From: CAYUET01 sp964443875
GTDB lineage: Bacteria > Auribacterota > JAFGBW01
Assembly (NCBI GenBank): GCA_964443875.1
Contig: CAYUET010000019.1
Span: 1 to 48,085 of the forward strand
Length of the DNA stretch: 48,085 nucleotides
Direction of reading: 5' to 3'
Every line of letters begins with the position of its first letter. Positions within the stretch are counted from its first letter, which is position 1. Shown here in pieces: positions 18,341 to 26,900 of the stretch. The notes below the pieces were generated by a model. That model ran no database searches and was not told the origin of the DNA. It worked only from the letters and a program-made list of their open reading frames with translations. The translations under genes and the position numbers were made by a program.

Positions 18341-18369
18341 TCTCCGGGATCATAAATAGCCCCCTATAG

Positions 18370-18406
18370 CGGGTAAACCTGTAACAGGGTTTGCCCGTTT
18401 TTTTTT
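18370..18406 (+). terminator. Intrinsic terminator of the fliK-flgD-flgE operon
   Basis: A 10-bp stem (18370-18379 with 18388-18397, one G-T wobble, rest perfect: CGGGTAAACC / GGTTTGCCCG) with an 8-nt loop is followed at once by nine T (18398-18406). Confidence 0.92.
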
Positions 18407-18415
18407 CAAAAATTC

Positions 18416-18444
18416 TTGTTTATCCCTTAAGGAGTTGCTAATAA
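18416..18444 (+). promoter_or_regulatory. Candidate sigma70-type promoter of the MerR-like gene
   Basis: TTGTTT (18416-18421), 17-bp spacer, TAATAA (18439-18444), 33 bases before the ATG at 18477. An imperfect AGGAG...CTCCT inverted repeat (18430-18450) overlaps the -10 and could be an operator. Confidence 0.4.
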
Positions 18445-18476
18445 GCTCCTATCAAACAACAAAATGTGGAGTTTAC

Positions 18477-18977
18477 ATGGATACCGACTGCAAACTATAT
18501 TATTCCATCGGAGAGGTAAAAGAGATCACAGGCATTGAAGCCCATGTTCTCCGTTACTGGGAATCCGAATTTCCTACCTTCAGACCCCGCAAAGGCCGGT
18601 CTGGACAGAGGACCTATACCAAAAAAGATATTGATATGATTTTTAATATCAAAAAACTTCTCTATGAAGAAAAATTCACCATTAAAGGTGCAAAAACCAA
18701 ATTAAAAGAGACCAATACCCCTGAAGCAACACTTGAGAATGACTTTTTTCATAAAACGATTTCTCCTTCTCAGGGGAAAAAAGCCGTTTCAGGCGGCACC
18801 CCGACTTCTGAATCCGCGAAAAGCAAAGCCCCTTCAAAAAATAACCCGGACACCTCCCAGCTGGTGTTTGGAACAATAGAAAAACATGCTGAAATCAGTC
18901 TTGCGGACAAGGATTTTCTCCTGGGGATCAAGAACAAGCTTCAGAAAATTTCTCAATCCCTGAAAAAAATGGTTTGA
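18477..18977 (+). CDS. MerR-family transcriptional regulator
   Basis: 166 aa from the ATG at 18477 (TGGAG lies 7 bases upstream; a TTG at 18435 has no spaced ribosome site). Residues 8-75 are a MerR-type winged helix-turn-helix: LYYSIGEVKEITGIEAHVLRYWE, RTYTKKDIDMIFNIKKLLYEE and TIKGAKTKLKE. The pattern is that of the HTH_17/MerR subgroup linked to DNA-relaxase-free general regulators in deltaproteobacteria, without the Cys residues of metal sensors. Residues 80-140 are a polar linker, and the end (FLLGIKNKLQKISQSLKKMV) is a probable coiled coil for dimerisation. Its stop overlaps the TTG start of the next gene, so both are translated together. Target genes are unknown. Confidence 0.85.
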   Translation: MDTDCKLYYSIGEVKEITGIEAHVLRYWESEFPTFRPRKGRSGQRTYTKKDIDMIFNIKKLLYEEKFTIKGAKTKLKETNTPEATLENDFFHKTISPSQGKKAVSGGTPTSESAKSKAPSKNNPDTSQLVFGTIEKHAEISLADKDFLLGIKNKLQKISQSLKKMV

Positions 18978-19858
18978 AACCCGGGATTGCCATTCTTATT
19001 CCGGCCTTTGGTGATCCGGACATTCTTCTGCAATGTCTGGATCACCTGAAAAGTCAAACCCTGGATCCGCGGGAAATTCTTCTTCTGGACAACGGGCTGA
19101 CGAAAAAACCCGATCTTTCAAACCATCCTCTCAGGCCCCTGATCAAAATCCTGTCCTTTGAAAATAATCTTTTGTATGCACAGTCCCTGAACCAGGCTTA
19201 TGAAGAAACCCGAAGCGGCATTCTTCTTTTTCTGAATTCAGATGTTCTCCCTGATCCTTCCTACCTTGAAAATCTTTCAAAGGCCTTTACAGAAAAAGAG
19301 GTGCTCTGCGCCTATGGCCCCCTGTATAAAAAGGACGGGACCCCGGACTCCTCGGGTCTGAAACCCGGATTGACGCTTAAGCCTGTCGATACCTTTGATC
19401 CTTCAGACGCCAAAGGCCCGGCAGGCGCCGCCTTTGCCCTGAAAAAATCCGTCTGTAAAAGGCTGATCGAAAAGGACGGCTTTCTGTGGGATCCCCGGAT
19501 TTCCTTTTTCTATGCGGATCTGGACTTTGCCTTCCGGCTTCACTCCCTGGGGATCAGCCCCTGCTTCATCAAAGAGGCGGCCTCTGTTCACCTCCGGGCA
19601 GCCTCTACTCCAGGGGCCTATTCGCTTTTTCCCTGGGCTTTCTGCCGCTTAAGGACAGATTTTAAAGCCCTTCATCTCCGGAACCGGAGAGCCTTTCTGA
19701 ATAAATGGTTTCATCTGAAAAATCATTTTCTCCTTATTCCTTTTATTGAAGCCTATAGTGCGGCCTGCCTGTTTTTCTATCTCCTCGATGAATTCAAAAA
19801 CTTCTTTTCAAAAGGGGTAAGATTCTCATTCCATGAAAACCTTCCGCTCCATTCTTAA
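18974..19858 (+). CDS. Family 2 glycosyltransferase
   Basis: 294 aa, started by TTG at 18974, which overlaps the TGA of the MerR gene (TTGA); no ATG lies before the nucleotide-binding region. GIAILIPAFGDPDILLQCLD is the GT-A start, SGILLFLNSDVLPDP holds the Asp-containing metal/nucleotide motif, and GAAFALKKSV plus FFYADLDFAFRLHSLG are the acceptor-side motifs typical of rhamnosyltransferase-like GT2 enzymes (WbbL type). It transfers an activated sugar onto a surface glycan, lipid or protein in the cytoplasm; donor and acceptor are not readable. It overlaps the next gene by 26 bases, so MerR, GT2 and radical SAM genes form one unit. Confidence 0.88.
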   Translation: MKPGIAILIPAFGDPDILLQCLDHLKSQTLDPREILLLDNGLTKKPDLSNHPLRPLIKILSFENNLLYAQSLNQAYEETRSGILLFLNSDVLPDPSYLENLSKAFTEKEVLCAYGPLYKKDGTPDSSGLKPGLTLKPVDTFDPSDAKGPAGAAFALKKSVCKRLIEKDGFLWDPRISFFYADLDFAFRLHSLGISPCFIKEAASVHLRAASTPGAYSLFPWAFCRLRTDFKALHLRNRRAFLNKWFHLKNHFLLIPFIEAYSAACLFFYLLDEFKNFFSKGVRFSFHENLPLHS

Positions 19859-21296
19859 TCTTCTGGATAAAGCCCGTCTTTATCTGCGCCATCATGCACA
19901 AAAAACACATGAGGCCCTGGTTATCAAAGGCATCCGTTCTTCTACTCAAGCCTATACCGGGCCTGAAATCCTTGAACTGGATCTCACGGACCAATGCCTG
20001 AACACCTGCCTTGCCTGCTGGGTACACTCCCCTCTCCTGAAAATAAAAAAAGTACATAAAAAATTCATAGTCTATGAGGCCTTAAAAAAATGGATCAGCG
20101 ATTTTCACAAAGCCGGAGTTCAGGAAATCAAGCTGGCAGGAGCAGGGGACCCATTAAACCATCCCCGGATCCGCGATATTCTCACTCTGCTGAAAAAAAA
20201 AGGATTCCGGGTCTGCCTCAACACCTCCCTTTTGCCCCTTCCTGAAAATTTCGCAGATTTTCTTACAGACATAGGCCTCGATGAACTCACCCTCTCACTC
20301 TGGGCCGGTGATTCCAAAGAATGGAGCCTCATGCACCCGGGGATCCCTGAGTCTCATTTTGAGAAGATTTCAAATTTTCTGACAGCGCTTGAACGCTGCA
20401 AAAAAGCAAAAAAAACCGTATTCCCGCGCATCAGAATATACAATGTGATCACCTCCCGGAATGCGGATAATCTTAAGGGAATGCTCCGTTATGCCACAAC
20501 TCATTTTGCAGACCGGATGGAATTTCAGGCGGCGGATATCTTCCCTGATATTCATGATCTTGCGCTCAGTCCCGGACAGATTGAAAACATCAAAAACCAG
20601 ATAGCCGGCCTCTATTCTGTTTCGGGGTATACCGATGAATTTATCGGTGAAGGAAACCGGATAAGTCTTAAGGAAACATTTGAATCCCAGGAGCAAAAAG
20701 AATTCGGCCGTTTTTATCACCCTCTCAGGGACGGATTTTCTTGGAAGTCAGGCAGGGAAATACTCTGCCCTCAGGGATTCAATTACTGCCGCAAATCCTG
20801 GATCCATGACCATCCCTATCCTGCATTTCACTATGAATATGACACAACCCTCTGCTCAAAATGCACTCATTCTCCGGACTGTTATCCGGAACCGCACTCT
20901 GTTCCCTTGAATGTCCGCTTTACCAATTTAACCGGAATCGGAACTTTTCTGAGAAGGATTGAATCACTAAAATCTGGAGGACAGGCAAAAGACAAATCCT
21001 CAGTGCTCAACACCCCCTGTCTTGCCCCCTGGCATTATGGCCGGGTATTATCCGATGGGCAATTTATTCCCTGCTGCAAGGCCTCAAAAATTCCCATGGG
21101 CAATCTTTATCATGAATCATTTAAAAACATCTGGTTTGGCAAAAAAATGAATGACTTCAGGTTCAGGGCTTCAAGAATTGCAGAGAATTATTCCTATTTC
21201 TCTGCAATAGAATGCATTAAAGGATGTGATAATCTGGGGGAAAATTTAAACTGGAATAAAAAACGCTTTCTTTTCCTGAAAAATAAAAATTTTTAA
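19833..21296 (+). CDS. Radical SAM protein with SPASM-like C-terminal domain
   Basis: 487 aa. The [4Fe-4S]-SAM site is LDLTDQCLNTCLACW near residues 49-63, i.e. C-x3-C-x2-C, followed by EIKLAGAGDPLNHPRIRDIL, the GGEP-like element. The middle has an extra pair region CSKCTHSPDCYP (about 345). The C-terminus, LSDGQFIPCCKASKIPMGNLYHESFKNIWFG, then IECIKGCDNLGENLNW, is a SPASM-type auxiliary cluster domain. SPASM enzymes modify peptides or sugars. No small precursor peptide is encoded nearby. It overlaps the glycosyltransferase gene and sits between two flagellar sigma54 units. Radical SAM assignment is firm; substrate unknown, with glycan or surface-protein modification the best guess from context. 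Confidence 0.9.
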   Translation: MKTFRSILNLLDKARLYLRHHAQKTHEALVIKGIRSSTQAYTGPEILELDLTDQCLNTCLACWVHSPLLKIKKVHKKFIVYEALKKWISDFHKAGVQEIKLAGAGDPLNHPRIRDILTLLKKKGFRVCLNTSLLPLPENFADFLTDIGLDELTLSLWAGDSKEWSLMHPGIPESHFEKISNFLTALERCKKAKKTVFPRIRIYNVITSRNADNLKGMLRYATTHFADRMEFQAADIFPDIHDLALSPGQIENIKNQIAGLYSVSGYTDEFIGEGNRISLKETFESQEQKEFGRFYHPLRDGFSWKSGREILCPQGFNYCRKSWIHDHPYPAFHYEYDTTLCSKCTHSPDCYPEPHSVPLNVRFTNLTGIGTFLRRIESLKSGGQAKDKSSVLNTPCLAPWHYGRVLSDGQFIPCCKASKIPMGNLYHESFKNIWFGKKMNDFRFRASRIAENYSYFSAIECIKGCDNLGENLNWNKKRFLFLKNKNF

Positions 21297-21299
21297 CTA

Positions 21300-21315
21300 T
21301 GGTATGAATTTTGCT
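21300..21315 (+). promoter_or_regulatory. Sigma54-type (-24/-12) site before the 198-aa gene
   Basis: TGGTATGAATTTTGCT matches TGGCAYRNNNNTTGCW at all fixed bases but one (T for C at the fourth), with GG and GC correctly spaced. It lies 49 bases before the ATG at 21365 and only 3 bases after the preceding stop codon. Confidence 0.66.
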
Positions 21316-21364
21316 TTTTAATGCTTCATAAGACCCTGAACAGGATATTAAGGAGAAAAATTTT

Positions 21365-21961
21365 ATGGTTACCACTAAACCCGTTGAATTCAATGATTTC
21401 AATTATTTATTAAAAAAAACCGACAATATCAAAACAGACACCTCCGGCGCTTCCTTTTTTGATGCGCTGACCTCTGCTGTTTCAAACAATAAAACCTCTG
21501 AAGAAGGAAAATCCATTTTTGATACCCTTCTCTCTTCAGACTCTCACACAACCCTCAATCAATTAAAACAGCTGAATTCTTCAGCTCTTCAATTTACAAC
21601 AGAAGACATCACCAGCGCCTCCCAGGTTACAGGAGCATCAACATCGACCATCCAGAGTCTTTTCAGCGAACTACGGACAAACCTCATGTCCGGAATAAAG
21701 GAATCCCTGACAAAACTGGAAACAGCGGTGAATGATCCGGCCAACACGGTTCCAGCAGACCTGAAGGCAAAATTCAATCAGGCCATAAGCAGCATAAAAA
21801 ATGATTTCACCAGCGGCTTTGGTGAAAATTATGATACTTACGAGACGACAGGCACAGAGTCCGCTACAAAATCGAATACCTATTTATTAACTCAGATCTA
21901 TGAGCGCAAGAATGAATTGCCGGAGGGCCTTTTAAAGAAACTTCAGAATTATTTAGGCTGA
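21365..21961 (+). CDS. Unknown protein, probably flagellum-related
   Basis: 198 aa; no family recognised. No signal peptide, no transmembrane segment and no Cys. It is polar and helical, rich in Ser, Thr, Asn and Lys: SFFDALTSAVSNN near 36, TSASQVTGASTSTIQSL near 80, then a more regular helical part (LRTNLMSGIKESLTKLETA, LKAKFNQAISSIKNDF) and a final RKNELPEGLLKKLQNYLG. Composition and lack of Cys resemble proteins secreted by the flagellar export apparatus (FliK, FlgD, cap or chaperone-like). GGAGAAAA precedes the ATG. It has its own sigma54-like site of the flagellar type. Function unknown; flagellar link inferred from regulation and composition. Confidence 0.65.
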   Translation: MVTTKPVEFNDFNYLLKKTDNIKTDTSGASFFDALTSAVSNNKTSEEGKSIFDTLLSSDSHTTLNQLKQLNSSALQFTTEDITSASQVTGASTSTIQSLFSELRTNLMSGIKESLTKLETAVNDPANTVPADLKAKFNQAISSIKNDFTSGFGENYDTYETTGTESATKSNTYLLTQIYERKNELPEGLLKKLQNYLG

Positions 21962-22032
21962 TCTTTCAATCCGGACACAGCCCTTATTTCCCCGATAAAA
22001 AGCGGCAGCTTTCAGTACAGACCGACTCTATT

Positions 22033-22185
22033 GTAATGTGCTATCATAGATAGGTACATCATCTGAACGTCATTGCGAGGAGTTCCGCGACGAAGCAATC
22101 TCGTCAAATAGATCTTTATATTCCGGATTGCTTCGCAAAGCCTCGCAATGACACTAAAAAAATACATTTAATTACGTTACATTAC
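22033..22185. repeat. Palindromic intergenic repeat, copy 1 (MITE/REP-like)
   Basis: Outer ends GTAATGT (22033-22039) and ACATTAC (22179-22185) are inverted. The core GTCATTGCGAGG (22069-22080) is inverted as CCTCGCAATGAC (22141-22152), with a second inner pair CGAAGCAATC / GGATTGCTTCG (22091-22100, 22125-22135). The whole would fold into a long hairpin. No coding capacity. The core word CATTGCGAGGAG with CGACGAAGCAATC is one I have seen in intergenic repeats of other uncultured Gram-negative genomes. It occupies much of the 402-bp gap 21962-22363, which otherwise holds the glyS leader. Confidence 0.85.
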
Positions 22186-22205
22186 TCTATGCGCATAAAG
22201 GCAAG

Positions 22206-22330
22206 GACCTGCCTCACGCAGGTCTGTCACAGCAGGCAAAATTCAGAATGCTGTCCCTGCTATTTTCCGGTTGCTTAGTTTTCAATTCTTTTGTAGTACT
22301 CTTGCATGAGGATTCCTGAGGATGGAATCC
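22206..22330 (+). promoter_or_regulatory. glyS leader with two perfect hairpins
   Basis: GACCTGC (22206-22212) pairs with GCAGGTC (22218-22224) around a 5-nt loop. GGATTCC (22310-22316) pairs with GGAATCC (22324-22330) around 7 nt, 33 bases before the ATG. I see no T-box antiterminator sequence and no T run. They may be leader structure or transcript ends. Confidence 0.35.
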
Positions 22331-22363
22331 CTGTGAAACCTATTATTACGAACGAGGTCATAC

Positions 22364-23737
22364 ATGAGTAATGCAGATAAATTAAAAGAAATTGTAGCCC
22401 TTTGCAAACGCAGAGGCTTTATTTTCCCGGGCTCGGATGTCTACGGCGGACTTGCCAACAGCTGGGATTACGGACCCATGGGTGTGGAACTGAAAAACAA
22501 CATCAAACGCTCCTGGTGGCATTATTTCATTCAGAAACGGCCGGACATGGTGGGGCTGGATGCGGCTATCCTCATGCACCCCAGGGTATGGGAAGCTTCA
22601 GGGCACGTAGGCGGTTTTTCAGATCCCCTTGTTGAATGCAGGGAATGTAAAAAAAGACATCGCGGCGACCAGCTTCTTGAAGACCAGACCCCCCTTAAGG
22701 CCAACGGCCTTACACTTCCTGAAATCGGGGAAGCCCTGAAAGCCAACAACGTCAAATGCCCGGACTGCGGGGCAAAAAGCTTCACAGAACCCAAAAACTT
22801 CAATCTCATGTTTTCGACAGAAATGGGAGTTGTAGAAGGCCAGAAGCTTACGGTTTATTTAAGGCCCGAAACAGCCCAGGGTATTTTTGTCAATTTCAAC
22901 AATGTCGTAAATTCCTCACGGGTAAAAATTCCTTTTGGAATAGGGCAGATCGGAAAAGCCTTCCGTAATGAAATCACTCCCAAACAGTTCATTTTCAGAA
23001 CGCGTGAATTCGAACAGATGGAAATCGAATATTTCGTCAAACCCGGAACAGAAAAAGAAAAATTCCAGGAATTGCTCGACTATGCCCAAAACTGGTTTTA
23101 CGGCCTCGGGATCAAAAAAGAAAACATCCAGCTTCGCGAGCATGATCCCAAAGAACTCGCCTTTTATTCCAACCGGACCGTTGACCTCGAATACCGTTTT
23201 CCCTGGGGATTCGGTGAGCTCATAGGCATTGCCTCCCGCACGGATTACGATCTTTCCCAGCACAACAAATTTGCTGAAGAAAAACTCGGGTACCAGGAAC
23301 CTGAAACCAATGAAAGATACATTCCCTATGTGATTGAACCTTCCTTTGGTGTGGACCGCGCCTTTTTAACCTTCCTCATGGAATCCTACGAAGTGGAACA
23401 GCTGGAAAACAGAACCCGTACTGTTCTGCGTCTCCACCCCAAACTGGCTCCGGTAAAAATGGGTATTTTTGCCTTAAAAAGAAACGCTCCGGAGCTTATC
23501 GATATCTCCAATAAACTCTATGATAAACTTTCCAATCTCTGGAATGTTCAGATGGATAACGGCGGAAATATCGGAAAAGCGTACAGCCGTCAGGATGAAA
23601 TCGGCACGCCTTTCTGCATCACTGTGGATTTCCAGACCGTTAAAGACAACACCGTGACGGTCCGCGAAAGAGACAGCATGAAACAGGAAAGGATCAGCCT
23701 TGACCAGATCGTTTCCTATTTTATTGAACGGCTCTGA
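22364..23737 (+). CDS. glyS: Glycine-tRNA ligase, homodimeric type
   Basis: 457 aa class II aminoacyl-tRNA synthetase that charges tRNA-Gly. Starts MSNADKLKEIVALCKRRGF, then FPGSDVYGGLANSWDYGPMG, the alpha2-type hallmark, so no separate beta subunit is needed. A zinc-finger-like insert has two Cys pairs (ECRECKKRH and VKCPDCGAKS). Motif 2 is RTREFEQMEIEYF, motif 3 PSFGVDRAFLTFL; the anticodon-binding domain begins near LAPVKMGIFALK and ends TVRERDSMKQERI. Length is normal for the bacterial/archaeal-type enzyme. Single gene, flanked on both sides by copies of the intergenic repeat. Confidence 0.97.
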   Translation: MSNADKLKEIVALCKRRGFIFPGSDVYGGLANSWDYGPMGVELKNNIKRSWWHYFIQKRPDMVGLDAAILMHPRVWEASGHVGGFSDPLVECRECKKRHRGDQLLEDQTPLKANGLTLPEIGEALKANNVKCPDCGAKSFTEPKNFNLMFSTEMGVVEGQKLTVYLRPETAQGIFVNFNNVVNSSRVKIPFGIGQIGKAFRNEITPKQFIFRTREFEQMEIEYFVKPGTEKEKFQELLDYAQNWFYGLGIKKENIQLREHDPKELAFYSNRTVDLEYRFPWGFGELIGIASRTDYDLSQHNKFAEEKLGYQEPETNERYIPYVIEPSFGVDRAFLTFLMESYEVEQLENRTRTVLRLHPKLAPVKMGIFALKRNAPELIDISNKLYDKLSNLWNVQMDNGGNIGKAYSRQDEIGTPFCITVDFQTVKDNTVTVRERDSMKQERISLDQIVSYFIERL

Positions 23738-23794
23738 TCCCTTTCTTAAGACCTAGTGTAACGAATCATTTATCTAGGTAGATCAATTCTGAAC

Positions 23795-23862
23795 GTCATT
23801 GCGAGGAGTTCCGCGACGAAGCAATCTCATCAAATGGATCTTTATATTCAGGATTACTTCGC
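23795..23862. repeat. Palindromic intergenic repeat, copy 2 (truncated)
   Basis: Repeats the left half and inner arms of copy 1 (GTCATTGCGAGGAGTTCCGC at 23795, CGACGAAGCAATCTC, then ATCTTTATATTC and GGATTACTTCGC) with a few substitutions, but stops before the outer right arm. The upstream flank (TAGGTAGATCAATTCTGAAC) is also similar to copy 1, so the true unit is longer on the left. Confidence 0.83.
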
Positions 23863-23917
23863 TTTCTTCTTATTAGCACAGGCAAATTTTTCAGTGTAAA
23901 AAAAATACCCCCCTCTA

Positions 23918-23946
23918 TTGCTTTTACCCCTGATCTGGGGTATAAA
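23918..23946 (+). promoter_or_regulatory. Sigma70-type promoter with an operator-like palindrome in the spacer
   Basis: TTGCTT (23918-23923), exactly 17 bp, TATAAA (23941-23946), 36 bases before the ATG at 23982. The spacer itself contains the perfect inverted repeat TACCCC-TGATCT-GGGGTA (23925-23942), placed where a bound dimer would block or, as with MerR-type spacers, remodel the promoter. Confidence 0.62.
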
Positions 23947-23981
23947 AATACAACGAAATGGAGACACCTTTACCCTGAAAA

Positions 23982-26900
23982 ATGAATATGAATAAAAAAT
24001 CGTACCTATCCTTAATCCTAACATGCTTCATAACATTATGTTACAGTTCAGATTCGTTTTCAGATCCCTCCTGTCTTTCCCCCAGGTCACGGTATCCCGG
24101 ATCTGTTTATAATGCTGGTTACGGTATTGTAAACGGCAAAGAAATCAACACCCCGATTAAAAACGCCAAAGAGTTTCACCAGTTAATGACCAATCCGGAT
24201 AATGCCAATTTTTTCGGCGGTCTTGTTTTTGCCTTAAAATCCTATCTTGAAACAGGGGATGAAAGTTTCAAACCCCTGGTCATGCTCCAGACCTTCGGAG
24301 GCGGGGCGGACATTGCCGGGGCTCTTCTCAAAGGGAAATGGATACTGAACATTTTATCCCAGAACCCAGAACTCAAAAATGTTTTTGAAAAAAAGACAGG
24401 AAAACTCCTGACGCCTGAAGCCCTTATTGAAAGCCGGATCATTGAATTCAATTATCTGGGTTGTCCTGAAAAAAGAATTGCCCATGAAGGAATTTTCTCC
24501 GAAAACATGGAAGCCAAGGGGGCTCACCACGCCTTTTATGACGGTATGCGCATCCCCAATGCGGGAATCATGCCGGATGAAATCAAAGACAGCATTCCGG
24601 TTTCAGTTTCAAAAACAGGAAAAACGGAAACACTGAAGCTGATTCACGAAATCACGCCCTCCACTCATTTTGTCATGTCCATTCCGGAAAAAGACGGAAC
24701 CGTTAAAAAAATCGACGGCAAACCTCTGGAAGACTCCACACTTATTCCCTATACCCGGCAATTATTGGGAATCAATAAAATCTATGTTCTGACCTTAAGC
24801 GGGACAATCGGGGAAGCACGTCAGGAGATTCTTTCCTTTATCACGGACAAGGTTTCAAAAACAGCGGAAGGCAAGCCCTTCACAAGCCAGATCGGCCGAA
24901 AACACCGTCCCTGTTTCTGCATCTGGCCGGATACAGGAGGCGACACCTTCATGACCCGGAGCTCAGACTCCACCACGACCCAGATTATCTCTCCGGTCAA
25001 TGAAGCTTACAATATCATGGTTTCAGGAAGCCTCATCCTTGAACGGGGGGATCTTGAACTGTGCAGCATGATGGCCCTTCTGGGGCTGACTGTTGACGGG
25101 GAATCAGATGCGGACACAGCCAACAAGGCGCTTTCCAATCTGCGTGAAAACGATGCGGTCACCGGCGTCGTCTACCGCTATCCTCCGGAACTGATACAGG
25201 AATTAATGCAGAATCTTTTCGGGATCGGTCAGAAAACCCCTCCGCTTCTTCAATCCCATGCCAATCTGAAATTTTTCAAACTCATCTGGAAATCCGCCGT
25301 ATTTTTCGACCTGGGGTTAAGAAAATACCCGGAAAGTCTGAACTCCTTTCTTTCGCACATGAAACCCCTGACCACACTGGGAACCATGCCGCGCTACGAT
25401 GTTCCCGTGATCAGCAAGGAAGCGATTGTTCATGGCGACCCCAACGGAAACTCCAAGGAATTCTCGTTTCTGATCAACCCTTACCGGGGGCTGAATTATT
25501 TCTGCAATATCAACCGTCTGGATTATAAAAAAACCGCGTCTCTGACCTATACGAAACTCAGGAACTACCTGGAAAAAGAACATCTGGTGATCGGAGAAAA
25601 TCAGCTGCCTTCGTATTCGGAATACGAGCTTCTGAAAGCCCTGATGCTGCAGAACAGCAGCCTCATGACGGATGTTCTCAAGGAGGAAAAATCGCGTTAT
25701 CTGATTCCTCACACCGCCTACAGACTTCCTGTGGACGCCGCACAAACCATAGAGGAAGCCAATAATTATCTCGCCTCCGATGATTCCAGCCGTTTCAAGG
25801 CTTTCCGGAATGAACTGGTCATCCATTTTCTTCAGAATACCTTTGATCAGGAAGACAACACCTCCGGAGTTCTCCGGATGAATCCTGCCTACATTCTCGC
25901 CTATCTGAAAAAAGATTATCCGCTGATCTTCCAGAAACTCTCTTCCAATCCCCAGATGCTTGCCCGTCTCAATGACCGGATCTATGAGGAATTTTCCGAT
26001 GCCCTTGTCGACATTTCCCAGGAGGTTATTAAAAAAACAGGAAATTCAAACTTTATTCTCACGGTCACCGATAAAATTCTGAATAAGACCGCGCTTAAAA
26101 ACAGAAACGAAATACTCATTTCCATGGCTTTAAAAGTCCTCCGGATCAACAGCCGGGTCAACAGACAGGTTCTTTCCAGGCAGCTGAGTCAGGATGATGT
26201 TGAAAAATGGCCCATATATTTTCTTCTGGCAGAGGGCCAGAGAAAAGTTGTTCAGGGCTTCATCAATGATTGCGTGAATTCACGCATCCAATCCAAAAAC
26301 CCGTTTAAAATCCAGAGGATTCCCGATGAAGAACTGGCCCTCTCTATGAGCTCCCTTCAATCCTATATCCGGATCATCGGAACCAATTCCGGAGAATATG
26401 AAAAACTGATTAAAAGCCTTTCCAATCTTATTCTTCTCAGCCTGTCCACCCATAAGGTCAACACCCTCTATAAGGCTGCCACCCTGTTTTATTATGCCCT
26501 GCCCGAAAATCTCGACAAAAAGCCGGACATTGAACTTTTAGGCCGTGAGGACAATCTGGATACCTGCATTTCACTGCGCGATGCCCTTTACAATCTCAGA
26601 AAAAGTGACGGACACTTTATCGAGCTGATGAACGGACTTCTCATGAACCAGCTTTTCTCCTACGAACACTTAAAAGAAGAATACAAGATTCCAAGACACA
26701 AAAAATTACTGGAGGGACTGTTCATTTCCACCTCCAATCCCTACCAGACCCAGCTTTTCCGCAAGCCCTTTACTTCAATTTCCGGGTTTGACGAAACCAT
26801 GATGCATGGAATTTTCTATACCTTTAAGATGAGGGTTCATAAAAATCAGTCCTCCATACGAAAATTAACCGCACTGAAAAACAAGATTCTGGAAGCCCAG

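Noticed and set aside
22206..22363. T-box riboswitch before glyS
   Set aside because: No T-box antiterminator consensus, specifier loop or terminator T run is visible.
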